Shown one piece after another: positions 1 to 8,228 of a stretch of DNA of 64,000 nucleotides. The stretch comes from a virus. The first letter of the stretch is position 1, and each line of letters opens with the position of its first letter. The translations under genes were made by a program, and so were the position numbers. Under the pieces are notes generated by a model that worked only from the letters and a program-made list of their open reading frames with translations, was not told the DNA's origin and searched no databases. The stretch spans positions 22,656-86,655 of the IMG/VR virus record IMGVR_UViG_3300050119_000072. One strand, 5' to 3'.

Positions 1-225
1 CGGCGTACTTTCGGCCACGAGCGCAAGCCGCCTCACCCACACCAGGCCGGCGGGTTGCCGCCGATGGCCGCGTCCGGCCCGATGCCCGGTCAATCCGAGT
101 TCGACGGCGGCGAGGAAGCCGCCCAGCGCCAGGGCATGCGCTCCGCCCGCGGCGCGCCGCCGACCGACGGCAGCAACGCGCCCGCGCCGCAGATGTCCGG
201 CGACGGCGATTTCGACGACCTGTAG
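1..225 (+). CDS. C-terminal part of a protein with an acidic tail (partial at window edge)
   Basis: An open frame runs from base 1 to a TAG at 223-225; the start lies outside the window. The visible 74 residues are low-complexity (Pro, Gly, Met, Gln, Ala rich) and end in the acidic stretch GDGDFDDL. A disordered Gly/Pro/Gln linker followed by an acidic tip is the layout of single-stranded DNA-binding proteins, but the usual hydrophobic final residues (Pro-Phe) are missing, so this is only a possibility. The next gene follows within 10 bases in the same direction. Confidence 0.6.
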   Translation, partial: RRTFGHERKPPHPHQAGGLPPMAASGPMPGQSEFDGGEEAAQRQGMRSARGAPPTDGSNAPAPQMSGDGDFDDL

Positions 226-231
226 GCGCTC

Positions 232-570
232 ATGCCGGACCCGCGCTGCCGCATTGTCAACGTGCGGCCGAAGGGCAATCTGCGGCTGTTCCCGGGCGTT
301 TCCAGGATCAACATGCCGCTGGCCTTACAGCCAGAGCCCAACGTGATCGCGATGGTCGAGCACCTGCTCGATCGCGCCAAACGCGGCGAGATCCAGGGCG
401 TTGCGGCCGCGCTCGTCACCGCCGACGGGCAGACCGCGTCGAATTGGGCTGGCGCCGGGCGGTTCTCCTGCGCGCTTCTGATCGGCTCGCTCCAGGTCCT
501 TGCGACTGAACTGGGGCTGGATTCTCTGCGGAAGCCTGCAATTTCACCATTTCCAGACGAGAGCGCCTGA
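232..570 (+). CDS. Small hypothetical phage protein
   Basis: 112 codons. The part from about residue 28 is the most protein-like: a helix with AMVEHLLDRAKRGEIQG followed by two short beta/helix elements and a LLIGSLQVLATELG helix. I do not recognise the family with certainty; similar small alpha/beta proteins with an Ala-rich start and a GxAAALV strand are common in phages of Alphaproteobacteria. The start is uncertain: an ATG at 313 has AGGA five bases upstream and may be the true one, whereas the ATG at 232 has no ribosome site. The stop TGA overlaps the next start (TGATG). Confidence 0.55.
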   Translation: MPDPRCRIVNVRPKGNLRLFPGVSRINMPLALQPEPNVIAMVEHLLDRAKRGEIQGVAAALVTADGQTASNWAGAGRFSCALLIGSLQVLATELGLDSLRKPAISPFPDESA

Positions 571-818
571 TGCGATACCTCGCGCCGCTTGCCGTTGCTG
601 CCGTCATGGCGGCGTCGTTCCCCGCGCGCGCCGGCGTCGAGGACACCATGCGCGGGGCAATCGATTCCGAATGGTCCGGCAACCACGAAGCGCAGGACCG
701 CGACTGGCAGCAGTTCAACGACCAGCGCAATGTGCCCCGCCCGCGCGCGCGCCATTTCGATCCGATCCCCGGCAAGCCCTGCGACAAGTGCAAGACCTTC
801 CGGAAGCCGCGGGATTGA
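570..818 (+). CDS. Small exported protein with signal peptide
   Basis: 82 residues. The N-terminus MRYLAPLAVAAVMAASFPARA is a good Sec signal peptide with a predicted signal peptidase I site after ARA (residues 19-21). The mature part is about 60 residues, hydrophilic, with an aromatic/acidic N-half and a C-terminal CDKC pair that could bind metal or form a disulfide. It is translationally coupled to the preceding gene (TGATG). A secreted protein just upstream of the terminase genes is unusual. The function is unknown; periplasmic action on the host is an inference from the signal peptide alone. Confidence 0.6.
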   Translation: MRYLAPLAVAAVMAASFPARAGVEDTMRGAIDSEWSGNHEAQDRDWQQFNDQRNVPRPRARHFDPIPGKPCDKCKTFRKPRD

Positions 819-821
819 AGC

Positions 822-1058
822 ATGCCGTGGGGCCCCGAAGACGCCAGCGCCAAGACCAAGAAGGCGAACACGCCGAAACGCCAGCGACAATGGAGCCACA
901 TCGCCAACGGCGTCCTCGCCAAGACCGGCGACGATAAGCGGGCGATCATGGAGGCAAACGGCGTGCTCGCGCGCGAGGCGCACATGCCGGGCAAGACGGA
1001 ATTCAGCGCCGACGAAGAGCGCGCCATGCGCCACGCCCGCCGCAAAAAGCGCAGGTAA
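822..1058 (+). CDS. Small basic hypothetical phage protein
   Basis: 78 residues, Lys/Arg rich. It starts MPWGPEDASAKTKKA, continues with a helical WSHIANGVLAKTG segment and ends in a polybasic RHARRKKRR tail. This looks like the small DUF found near terminases in many phages of Proteobacteria, in which a tryptophan-containing helix is followed by a basic tail; nucleic-acid binding is plausible but unproven. It sits between the exported protein and the terminase small subunit, with three-base gaps on both sides. Confidence 0.6.
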   Translation: MPWGPEDASAKTKKANTPKRQRQWSHIANGVLAKTGDDKRAIMEANGVLAREAHMPGKTEFSADEERAMRHARRKKRR

Positions 1059-1061
1059 CCC

Positions 1062-1706
1062 ATGGGCTTTACCCCGATCATCCCGTGGAAGTCCGCCTGC
1101 AACACGGACAGAGAGGCGCGCGCGGCGCTCGACGGCCATTCGCCGGACGTCCCAAAGATACCTGCGGTCATGGGTCCCCCGACCCTTTGGACCGAGGCGC
1201 TGGCCGACAAGATCATCGAGCACCTCGGCGCGGGCATGACCTTCGCCGCGATCGGGCGCTTGGAGGATTGCCCAAGCCGGCGCACGCTTTACCGCTGGTG
1301 CCGGGACGACCTCGAATTTGCCTTTGACTGCGCCCGCGCGGAGAGAGACCACAGCGCGGCCGAAGCCAAGCGCATGCTCGATGAAATGTTCCGCGCCTGC
1401 CGGGAGGGCGTCCAAGCCGGCACGCCGCAGTCGATAGGCGAGGGCGAGACCACGCTGATCCTCGAAGCCAACCCCAAGATGACGCAGACATACGCCGACA
1501 AGCTGCAATGGGCGATCGAGTGCGAGTATCCGGAGAAATACGCGCCGTTCCGATATCGGCAGGTCGTGGCGGCGCCGGTGGCCGCGATCGGTAACGGCGA
1601 CGGCGCCAAGCTCATCAACCCCACCATGCCGCCGCGCGTGATCGAGAGCGATCCGATGCACGAGGCCATCGCGGCGTGGGGCAAAGCCTTGGCCACATTC
1701 AAATAA
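1062..1706 (+). CDS. terS: Terminase small subunit
   Basis: 214 residues. Residues about 45-90 form a helix-turn-helix region (ADKIIEHLGAGMTFAAIG, then TLYRWCRDDLEFA) of the kind that recognises the packaging site in small terminases of the Sf6-like group. It is followed by a long helical segment (RDHSAAEAKRMLDEMFRAC) expected to oligomerise, and by an ADKLQWAIE/YPEKYA region typical of these proteins. Its place immediately before the large subunit (16-base gap) supports the call. It would bind the packaging initiation site and recruit TerL. Confidence 0.75.
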   Translation: MGFTPIIPWKSACNTDREARAALDGHSPDVPKIPAVMGPPTLWTEALADKIIEHLGAGMTFAAIGRLEDCPSRRTLYRWCRDDLEFAFDCARAERDHSAAEAKRMLDEMFRACREGVQAGTPQSIGEGETTLILEANPKMTQTYADKLQWAIECEYPEKYAPFRYRQVVAAPVAAIGNGDGAKLINPTMPPRVIESDPMHEAIAAWGKALATFK

Positions 1707-1722
1707 TGACGCGGTCTATACA

Positions 1723-3531
1723 ATGGCAACGAGGGAATTGCGCGGCAGTCGATATCTGACCGCGCGCAATGAGCCGCTCGCTAGGTTCATCCTCGACCAA
1801 CTGCCGTTCCTGGACTTTCAGGAGACCCTGGAGTTCTACCGGCGCATTGAGCCGACGCTCGACGACAGCGGACGGGCACTCCTAGGATGCAATGATCGCT
1901 ACTACCTTTTCACTGGACTGCTCGGCCGCATCGACGGGCTGCATCCGTGGCTATTCGATCGCTGCCGAGAGGTCGAGGCCGATCCCGACGGCCACATCGA
2001 TTTGTGGTCCCGGTTCCATTTTAAGTCTAGTTTGATTACTCTCGCCGGTGCCATTCAAGAGATCGTGGTCAATCCCGAGATCAAGATCGCCATCTTCTCG
2101 GTGGTCAAACCGATCGCCGCCGCCTTCCTTTCGCAAATCAAGGAAGAGTTCGAGAACAACGATCATCTCAAGGCCGTCTACCACGACGTTCTCTACGCCA
2201 ATCCGCGCACGCTTGGCTCCGATGGGCGCCCGGCAAAGTGGGGTGTCGCGCGCGGTATCACGGTCAAGCGCAAATCGCGGCCGAAGGAGGCGACGGTCGA
2301 GGCGCACGGCCTGATCGACGGGCAGCCGACCTCCCGCCACTTTGACCTGCAGATTTACGACGACGTTGTCACGCAGGACTATCTTTCAGAAGAGAGCATC
2401 CGCAAGACCACCGCGCGCTGGGAAATGGCCGATAACCTCGGCTCGCACCTTGGCGTGCGCAAATGGATGCCTGGCACGCGCTACCACTACGCCGACACTT
2501 ACGGCATTATCATCGAGCGCAAGTCGCTCAAGCCACGCATCTATCCGGCGACGGACGACGGCACGCTCGAAGGCAAGCCGGTCTTTTTGACGCAAGCCCG
2601 CTGGGACGAGATCAAGCGGGACCAGCGATCGACCGTCTCCGCGCAGTGCCTGCTCAACCCAATCGCCGGCAACGAGGCGACGTTCCGCTCGACCTGGCTC
2701 AGGTTCTACGATGTCATCCCGGCGTTGATGAACGTCTACGTCCTTGTCGACCCCTCGAAGGGCTCCGGCGATAGGTCTGACCGAACGGCGATCGCAGTGA
2801 TTGGCGTGGACGCTGGCTCGAACAAGTACCTGCTGGATGGCGTTCGCCACCGCATGAAGCTGTCAGAGCGATGGGAGTTCGTGAAGCAGCTCAAGCGCAA
2901 GTGGGAAAGCCACCCCGGCGTGCAGATGGTCAAGGTTGGCTATGAGCGCTACGGCATGCAGGTAGACCTCGAGGTGATCGAGGACAATATGCAGCGCGAG
3001 AACAACCACTTCGAGATCGAGGAAATGAACACGCCGCGGCAGGGCGGCCACTCCAAGGACGACCGCATCGGCCGGCTTGAGCCAGACCTAAAAGGAGGCC
3101 GCTTCTATATCCCCGGCATCGCGCACCACCCGGATTTCAACGACAAGGGCACCGGCGTCTGCATGGTTGGCGTCTGGACCGAGGAAATGGCCAAGATATC
3201 CAAGGAGCAAGGGCGCCCCTCGCCGAACAATGTCGGGCAGGTATTCTACCGGCCCATGCGCGGGCTGACCAAGCGCCAGCAGAATTGCGAGATCACGGCG
3301 CAGAAGCACCGCATCGTCACCGCCATCAAGCGCCGGGACGAGAACAACGACGTCTACGACGTGACGCGCGCCTTCCTGGAAGAGCTGCTCCGTCACCCCT
3401 TTGCCCAGTACGTCGACTTTATCGACGCGGCGAGCCGCATTTACGACCTTGATCCCCAACCGCCCGTCGCCTACGAAGCTCAGAGCACAGAGCCAATCGG
3501 CATGGAATCGGACCAGGTGGCGCAGCTATGA
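1723..3531 (+). CDS. terL: Terminase large subunit (packaging ATPase and nuclease)
   Basis: 602 residues, a normal length for TerL. The N-terminal ATPase half has a degenerate Walker A at R97-FHFKSSLI and a Walker B at IYDD (D213-D214). The C-terminal RNase H-like nuclease begins at VDPSKGSGDRSDRTA (D343) and has a late acidic cluster HSKDDRIGRLEPDL (D446-D447). The enzyme cuts concatemeric DNA and pumps it through the portal using ATP. The Walker A lacks the classic GKT and reads F-K-S-S, as in several phage terminases that share the R-x-H-x-K-S form. The stop overlaps the next start (ATGA). Confidence 0.92.
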   Translation: MATRELRGSRYLTARNEPLARFILDQLPFLDFQETLEFYRRIEPTLDDSGRALLGCNDRYYLFTGLLGRIDGLHPWLFDRCREVEADPDGHIDLWSRFHFKSSLITLAGAIQEIVVNPEIKIAIFSVVKPIAAAFLSQIKEEFENNDHLKAVYHDVLYANPRTLGSDGRPAKWGVARGITVKRKSRPKEATVEAHGLIDGQPTSRHFDLQIYDDVVTQDYLSEESIRKTTARWEMADNLGSHLGVRKWMPGTRYHYADTYGIIIERKSLKPRIYPATDDGTLEGKPVFLTQARWDEIKRDQRSTVSAQCLLNPIAGNEATFRSTWLRFYDVIPALMNVYVLVDPSKGSGDRSDRTAIAVIGVDAGSNKYLLDGVRHRMKLSERWEFVKQLKRKWESHPGVQMVKVGYERYGMQVDLEVIEDNMQRENNHFEIEEMNTPRQGGHSKDDRIGRLEPDLKGGRFYIPGIAHHPDFNDKGTGVCMVGVWTEEMAKISKEQGRPSPNNVGQVFYRPMRGLTKRQQNCEITAQKHRIVTAIKRRDENNDVYDVTRAFLEELLRHPFAQYVDFIDAASRIYDLDPQPPVAYEAQSTEPIGMESDQVAQL

Positions 3532-4004
3532 CGCGGGAATGGTCGGCGAACGGCATGCCCACGGCCGACGATATCGCCCTGGCGATCGTGCTCGCAGCAC
3601 GCGAATACGGCGAGGACCCGATCGAGGTGGCGTCCAGTGGGGGCTCCTGCTGCGGCGCGCGGGAGGCGGCCTTCGTGTCGCTTGAGTGCGTCTTCCCCTT
3701 GGCGCCGAAACCGATCCTTGCTCGCCTGGTCGGTGCCGGACCGAATTTTCTCGCCACCTTCCGCCGCGGATGGGGCAAGCCGGACCGCAAGAAGGCGTAT
3801 CAAATTCAGGTCAGCATTACTGACGCAATCTACGCGCAGCATTCCGAGGCGCGAATTATCAAGCCGGCACCGACGGTTAAGGCCCCGATGCGGCTCGGCA
3901 TGCGCCGCAGGGCCGTCGTCGATTGTCTCGACGTTACGGCCCATGTTATGGGTGATCCTGCGCCGGGCCGCTCTGCGCTCGCGCAACGAGGCAAGGATGG
4001 TTGA
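3528..4004 (+). CDS. Hypothetical protein next to terminase
   Basis: 158 residues, translationally coupled to the terminase gene (ATGA). The first 45 residues (REWSANGMPTADDIALAIVL) resemble the N-terminus of a family seen beside terminases in phages of Alphaproteobacteria that may contain a helix-turn-helix: AIVLAAREYGEDP is followed by AFVSLECVFP and ILARLVGAG, the last having a turn plus recognition-helix look. The C-terminal 40 residues are basic. DNA binding is possible; no catalytic motif is visible. Confidence 0.6.
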   Translation: MTREWSANGMPTADDIALAIVLAAREYGEDPIEVASSGGSCCGAREAAFVSLECVFPLAPKPILARLVGAGPNFLATFRRGWGKPDRKKAYQIQVSITDAIYAQHSEARIIKPAPTVKAPMRLGMRRRAVVDCLDVTAHVMGDPAPGRSALAQRGKDG

Positions 4005-4007
4005 ACT

Positions 4008-4238
4008 ATGCCGCCCAACATCGCCTACGCCCCAGTGAAGAGCGGGAACATCAAGGAAGTCGGCTACGATCCGGCTTCGCGAACGCTTGGCGTGCGCTTC
4101 CACTCCGGCGCGACGTACCACTATGCGGACGTGTCGGCAGAGAAGCATGCCGCCCTGATGGCGGCTCCGAGCGTTGGTTCTCACCTGCACTCCAATATCA
4201 AAGGCGCGCATGCCTCGACGAAAGTAGATGCTCGTTAA
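4008..4238 (+). CDS. KTSC domain protein
   Basis: 76 residues made almost entirely of a KTSC domain. The pattern IKEVGYDPASRTLGVRF (15-31), then SGATYHYADV and a helix HAALMAAPSVGSHLHSNI, is the family signature: a strand, a Tyr-x-Tyr-x-x-Val turn and a helix. KTSC domains occur as small stand-alone proteins in bacteria and phages and fused to lysyl-tRNA synthetase C-termini. The molecular role is unknown. It is four bases downstream of the preceding gene. Confidence 0.8.
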   Translation: MPPNIAYAPVKSGNIKEVGYDPASRTLGVRFHSGATYHYADVSAEKHAALMAAPSVGSHLHSNIKGAHASTKVDAR

Positions 4239-4263
4239 GCGCATCAACGAATAGGGGCTTCCC

Positions 4264-4572
4264 ATGGCGCCGCTCTATAAACCGCCAACCAAGGTGGTGA
4301 CCACGGAGGTGCCGTACCTCGCGCTGGTGACCCAGTACGATCCCGACTTCGAGCGACGCAAGCACCGCGAGGTGCAATACACATTTTCCGGCCAGATATT
4401 CTTTGCCGATCCGTACACCGCAAACACCTATGACCGGCGCTCCAACACGTACCCAGTCGGCCAACCGTACGGCGGACTCGATCCGCTCATCGAAGCTGCG
4501 CTCGCGCCGACCGTGGGCAACCCTGTGCCTGGCCTTTACGAAGGCGTCGACGACGGGATGGGCTGGGCCTGA
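4264..4572 (+). CDS. Hypothetical protein
   Basis: 102 residues with no recognised domain. It is rich in Tyr, Pro and Asp, with beta-strand-like stretches (VPYLALVTQYDPDF; HREVQYTFSGQIFFADPY) and a Gly/Pro-rich C-terminus. The composition and small size resemble minor virion or hypothetical genes in this operon. A GGGG-type ribosome site lies upstream of the ATG. Confidence 0.5.
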   Translation: MAPLYKPPTKVVTTEVPYLALVTQYDPDFERRKHREVQYTFSGQIFFADPYTANTYDRRSNTYPVGQPYGGLDPLIEAALAPTVGNPVPGLYEGVDDGMGWA

Positions 4573-4576
4573 CCGC

Positions 4577-4792
4577 ATGGCGAAGAAGTGCGACACGCCG
4601 CGCAAGGTCACTCTGCGTGGCGATCACTACGACGTGTGGGTCTGCGAGCACGGCCATGTCCACATCACTTTTTGCGAGGATGGCGTCTCGGTCATGATCG
4701 AGACGAGCATCGAGGCCTACGATTTGGGCAACGCGATCCTTCGCGGCTACGACGAGATTGAGGGCATTCCTCCCGCGTCGCGCCGCGCCTGA
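4577..4792 (+). CDS. Small hypothetical protein
   Basis: 71 residues from the ATG at 4577; the frame is open upstream but that part overlaps the previous gene. The sequence (VTLRGDHYDVWVCEHGHVH, then MIETSIEAYDLGNAI) looks like an antiparallel sheet with a Cys-x-x-x-x-His motif followed by a helix. The family is unknown. It is the last gene before a strong terminator. Confidence 0.55.
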   Translation: MAKKCDTPRKVTLRGDHYDVWVCEHGHVHITFCEDGVSVMIETSIEAYDLGNAILRGYDEIEGIPPASRRA

Positions 4793-4822
4793 CACCAATC
4801 CACCCTTATCCGTAACCTGATG

Positions 4823-4849
4823 AACCCGCCTTGGCGGGTTTCTTCTTTT
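4823..4849 (+). terminator. Rho-independent terminator
   Basis: An 8-bp perfect stem AACCCGCC / GGCGGGTT with a two-base TT apex is followed by TCTTCTTTT. It separates the terminase transcription unit from the virion-protein gene at 4865, whose ribosome site (GGAGAGAG) begins directly after the T-run. Confidence 0.9.
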
Positions 4850-4864
4850 GGAGAGAGAAACGCC

Positions 4865-5488
4865 ATGGCGCAACAGACAGTCAACAGCAATTCCGTGCAG
4901 CCCTTGGGCATCCCGAACACGGGCTCAAGCACAGAACAGGGCGATACCTGGGACGCGGCCGTCGTCAAAATCAATGCGATGTTCACCGACCTCTACACCG
5001 GCGCGAAGGCGATGATCGCCGGTCTGGGAACCGCAGTGTTCGGCGCGTCCGGCAATATCAGCACGCAGGTCGGCGTCATCGGTTCCTCGGCCACCAACAC
5101 CACGCAGACGCTTTTGAGCTATGTGCTGCCGGCGAAGACGCTCAATGCAGTCGGCAACGGCATCATGGTAACGGCCTTTGGCCAGAAGGCGGCGAACGCT
5201 GCCGGCTGCACGCTGGCTCTCACCGTCGGCGGCATGACGGTCAATACCGGCAACGTCACTTCGAGCGGCTCGAGCTGGATGATGGAGGCCATGTTCTTCA
5301 AGAGCGCCTCGAACGCCCAGGTCGGCAACCTCAACGCATTGACCGGTCTCACCCCGGTGAAGACGGTTTCCGGCACCGACACGTCCGTCGACACCGGCAC
5401 GATCAACATCGCGGTGACCATGCTGGACGCCTCCGCCGGCCAGTCGAATATCCTGCTCGACGGACTCATCGTCGAGTTCTTCAACTAA
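4865..5488 (+). CDS. Putative beta-sandwich virion protein
   Basis: 207 residues from the ATG at 4865, chosen because GGAGAGAG lies just upstream and an earlier in-frame ATG at 4820 falls inside the terminator. The protein is Gly/Thr/Ser/Ala rich with alternating strands. The segment TQTLLSYVLPAKTLNAVGNG followed by ITVTAFG-type strands and a final ILLDGLIVEFF strand is a layout I associate with jelly-roll head or fibre proteins of phages. It is directly upstream of a glycosyltransferase gene, the first of three such pairings in this window. Structural role inferred from composition and position. Confidence 0.6.
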   Translation: MAQQTVNSNSVQPLGIPNTGSSTEQGDTWDAAVVKINAMFTDLYTGAKAMIAGLGTAVFGASGNISTQVGVIGSSATNTTQTLLSYVLPAKTLNAVGNGIMVTAFGQKAANAAGCTLALTVGGMTVNTGNVTSSGSSWMMEAMFFKSASNAQVGNLNALTGLTPVKTVSGTDTSVDTGTINIAVTMLDASAGQSNILLDGLIVEFFN

Positions 5489-5506
5489 CCGCGCGGCGTT
5501 TACCTT

Positions 5507-5525
5507 CCCGCAAGGCAATTGCGGG
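5507..5525 (+). promoter_or_regulatory. Hairpin just before a glycosyltransferase start
   Basis: CCCGCAA and TTGCGGG form a perfect 7-bp stem with a GGCAA loop, ending three bases before the AAGGGG ribosome site of the gene at 5538. No T-run follows, so it is more likely an RNA-processing or translation-control hairpin than a terminator. Confidence 0.4.
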
Positions 5526-5537
5526 TAAGGGGACGCC

Positions 5538-6929
5538 ATGTGGTTCATGCCTTCCTACGGCCGCCCGGACGCTCTCCGACGCATGTTGGAGGCGCCCGGC
5601 GGCTGGCCGGATCATGTGGTTGTCCTTGTCAACGAGGACGATCCGGCGCTGAAAGAGTACGGGCGCGTATTCACAAGCGCACTCCCGCGCGATCCTCCGT
5701 GGCGCCTGCACTTCATCCCCGCCGGCTCCCGCTGCTCCGACGCCCACCGCTACATCACCACCAAATGGCCGGACGAAGCCTTCTACGGGCTGCTGTGCGA
5801 CGATCAGTGGCCGGTGACGCCAGGCTGGCATGAGGCGCTGGTCAGGGCGGCCGGCTCCAAGTTCATCTCGACGCCGGCGGGCGAGCCGAATTTCCCGCTG
5901 CTGCGCAACGCCCTCGTCCTGGGCGGCGACCTGGTGCGCGCCATGGGCACGCTGGTCCCGGCGCCCGTGAAGCACAACTTCGAGGACAATATCTGGGACC
6001 GCATCGCGGCCGACTTCAATATCCTGGTGCCGCTGCCGGACGTTATCGTCGAGCACCGCCATTGGGTGCACGGCACGGCAAAAAAAGACGCCACCTATGA
6101 GCGGGGTTCCGCCGACGCCATCGAGGACCGCAAAATCTTCGAGACGTGGCTGGCGAGCGCCGATCGCATGGAAATGTGCCGCCGCATCGGCAAACTGCTT
6201 GATGTGTCGGGCATAACGACCATTGACCCCAAAAAGGTCCGGCTTGCCATCGTGGTGCCGATCGGGGACGAAGTGGTCGATATCGCCTATCACAAGTCGC
6301 TCAACGCCACGATTATGCTGCTGGCGCAATGCGGTATCAGCCTCTCGATCATGGAGGCCGCCGGTGGGAGCCACATCGGCAAGGCGCGAGAGCGCGTGCT
6401 CTGGCTGGCAATGCACGACTACAAGCCCACGCATCTGCTGTTTATCGATGCCGACATGGGATGGGACGCCAAGCAGGTCACGCGGCTGCTGTGCGCCGAC
6501 CATGAATTCGCGGCGATCGCCGGCGTGCGCAAGACCGACGAGGTGAAGGTCTGCTGCAACTTCCTGCCGACCGAAGAGCGCCACCCGGTCACAAACTTCC
6601 TCAAGGTCCGTGACGTGGGCTTCGCCTTCGTTCTGCTCAAGACCTCCGTGGTCGACAAGCTGTGCAAGGCCTATCCGGATCTCGAATACAATTGCGGGGA
6701 CAAGCGCGAATGGGCGCTGTTCCTCGACATGATCGATAAAAAAGACAAGACCAACGGCCTCCGCGGCGAGCGGCTGTCGGAGGACTTTTCCTTCTGCCGG
6801 CGCTGGCGCGCCATAGGCGGCGACATCTTCCTCGACGACGAGGCCGCGATTATCCACGCCGGCCGCAAGGAATACACCGGCAGAGCCGCCGACAAGTTGC
6901 CCTACGCAAAACCGGCCGCCACCGCTTAA
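5538..6929 (+). CDS. Tandem GT-A-like glycosyltransferase
   Basis: 463 residues with two glycosyltransferase-like halves. The N-half begins WFMPSYGRPDALRRML and carries an acidic motif in CDDQWPVTPGW (about residues 87-97). The C-half starts near residue 232 (LAIVVPIGDEV), has FIDADMGWDAKQVTRLL (about 300-316), where DAD is a DxD-type metal/nucleotide-sugar site, and a late GERLSEDFSFCRRW segment near 410 that resembles the base-containing region of GT2-type enzymes. It would transfer a sugar from a nucleotide donor in the cytoplasm. The acceptor is unknown; its position after a beta-rich virion-type protein suggests virion glycosylation. Confidence 0.75.
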   Translation: MWFMPSYGRPDALRRMLEAPGGWPDHVVVLVNEDDPALKEYGRVFTSALPRDPPWRLHFIPAGSRCSDAHRYITTKWPDEAFYGLLCDDQWPVTPGWHEALVRAAGSKFISTPAGEPNFPLLRNALVLGGDLVRAMGTLVPAPVKHNFEDNIWDRIAADFNILVPLPDVIVEHRHWVHGTAKKDATYERGSADAIEDRKIFETWLASADRMEMCRRIGKLLDVSGITTIDPKKVRLAIVVPIGDEVVDIAYHKSLNATIMLLAQCGISLSIMEAAGGSHIGKARERVLWLAMHDYKPTHLLFIDADMGWDAKQVTRLLCADHEFAAIAGVRKTDEVKVCCNFLPTEERHPVTNFLKVRDVGFAFVLLKTSVVDKLCKAYPDLEYNCGDKREWALFLDMIDKKDKTNGLRGERLSEDFSFCRRWRAIGGDIFLDDEAAIIHAGRKEYTGRAADKLPYAKPAATA

Positions 6930-6941
6930 AGGCTTCCCATC

Positions 6942-7178
6942 ATGTCGCAGAGCGAAACCTCCGGCCCAAAGATAGGGCAGACGGTGATCTATTCGCCGTC
7001 GGCCGGCGTCACGTACCCCGCCATGCTGATCGCGGTCGCCGCAGGCACCGGGCTTGTGCGCCTCACCGTGTTTCAGCCAGGCGCGACCTTCCTCGACGCA
7101 CAAAACGTCCCCTACGACTACACGCGCAACATCGTGTTCCCGTCCTGGAGCTATCCAGGGCCGCAAAGCGGAATTTGA
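6942..7178 (+). CDS. Small hypothetical protein
   Basis: 78 residues. IGQTVIYSPSAGVTYPAMLI followed by GLVRLTVFQPG is a small SH3-like barrel pattern in which a short strand, a Gly-rich turn and a second strand repeat. I have seen similar short beta-barrel proteins in phage head regions, but no specific family is recognised. It follows the glycosyltransferase by 12 bases. Confidence 0.55.
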   Translation: MSQSETSGPKIGQTVIYSPSAGVTYPAMLIAVAAGTGLVRLTVFQPGATFLDAQNVPYDYTRNIVFPSWSYPGPQSGI

Positions 7179-7181
7179 CGC

Positions 7182-7631
7182 ATGCCGCATGATCCCGTGA
7201 TCGAGAGCCAAGAAGTCGTCTTTCGCACGGGCAAGGACACGCCCGATCGCGTGGTGCTCAACCGGTACGAGGCGCCGGCTACGCCGGACAGCGGCATTGC
7301 CGAGGACCCCTATAAGGCGTCCGACCTTGCCGCATGCGCGCAGGCCATGCGCACGCTGGAAAAGCACTACCCCGGCCACTGCTTCCGCGTCATCCACGAC
7401 AGCAAGCAAGGCATTTGCCTCATGTCGATCCCGATTCTCATGGGGATCAACAACTACATGGCGGTCAATCTCAAGACGCACGCGCTCGACGATAGCCGCG
7501 TGATGAAGGCCGGCGGCGAGATACTTGAGCGCTACGGGCTCAAGCGCGGCGGCTTCGAGCTGACGCCGTTCCTCGACGCGCGGGCCAAACACTCGGCTCT
7601 CGTCGTCCCCAGCCGCAAGGTGCCTGGGTGA
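7182..7631 (+). CDS. Hypothetical protein
   Basis: 149 residues, no family recognised. Alternating helices and strands are visible: DLAACAQAMRTLEKHYPGH is a helix, then HCFRVIHDSKQGICLMSIP, then a helix GGEILERYGLKRG. The balanced composition suggests a folded soluble protein. The last codon overlaps a GTG start for the next gene (GTGA). Confidence 0.55.
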   Translation: MPHDPVIESQEVVFRTGKDTPDRVVLNRYEAPATPDSGIAEDPYKASDLAACAQAMRTLEKHYPGHCFRVIHDSKQGICLMSIPILMGINNYMAVNLKTHALDDSRVMKAGGEILERYGLKRGGFELTPFLDARAKHSALVVPSRKVPG

Positions 7632-7840
7632 AAACCCGGGCCCCGCGCCTCGCGACCAACCAGCAACTCTATCGCTCGCTGCTGGTCCTGCGCCAAGACG
7701 CGATCGCCCGCGGCTTTCTCGGTCCCGGCACGCGCGTCTATGGCAACTCGCTGATCAGGCTCGGCACCGAACTGCTGGCGGCCGGAGTGACGTTCGATCA
7801 ACTGCCGCGCCTAACCGCAAAGGGACCGCATGAAACCTAA
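7628..7840 (+). CDS. Small hypothetical protein (GTG start)
   Basis: 70 residues, starting at a GTG that overlaps the previous stop (GTGA). It is largely helical and basic at the N-terminus (QQLYRSLLVLRQDAIARG, then LIRLGTELLAAG). No recognised domain. The end overlaps the start of the following gene by 11 bases, typical of coupled phage genes. Confidence 0.5.
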   Translation: MKTRAPRLATNQQLYRSLLVLRQDAIARGFLGPGTRVYGNSLIRLGTELLAAGVTFDQLPRLTAKGPHET

Positions 7841-8159
7841 GATGATCGCCGGAGCGAATGCCAACCCGGGCGCGCCGCGCGGCTGGGACCCGAAGAAAGA
7901 CGGCCACTGTGGCACGCTTCCGATCCGCTACACGGAAGACGCAGACGGCCGCATTGCACAATGCGAGAGCGCATGGGAGCCGAGCGCGGAAGAACTCGCC
8001 CTGTTGAACGCCGGCGGCTCCGTCATCCTTCGCGTAATCGGTTGGCAGGTTCCGGTCGCGCTGTATGTCGAGCCTGCGGACAAGGCGTTTCAAAACAGCA
8101 GAAGAAGCCCACGCGGCATATTGTGCCGCTGCTTCAAAATACTTCGGCAAATTCGCTAG
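7830..8159 (+). CDS. Hypothetical phage protein of a widespread small family
   Basis: 109 residues. The core GWDPKKDGHCGTLPIRY, then AWEPSAEELALLNAGGSVIL, then GWQVPVALYVE is a pattern I recall from many phage genomes near portal genes; its role is not known. The last 25 residues (basic, Cys-containing) do not look like the rest and may be a new tail created by a shifted stop. Confidence 0.6.
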   Translation: MKPKMIAGANANPGAPRGWDPKKDGHCGTLPIRYTEDADGRIAQCESAWEPSAEELALLNAGGSVILRVIGWQVPVALYVEPADKAFQNSRRSPRGILCRCFKILRQIR

Positions 8160-8228
8160 AGCCGCCTAACCAATCACTGCACGGATTGAGAACCGCGCGA
8201 TCGACGCGCAGCAATCCTGTATGCGGGA

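Noticed and set aside
5481-7592. Long minus-strand open frame of about 700 codons opposite the glycosyltransferase and neighbouring genes
   Set aside because: It is the antisense shadow of well-supported + strand genes; composition and lack of domain-like segments show it is a by-product of high third-position G/C.
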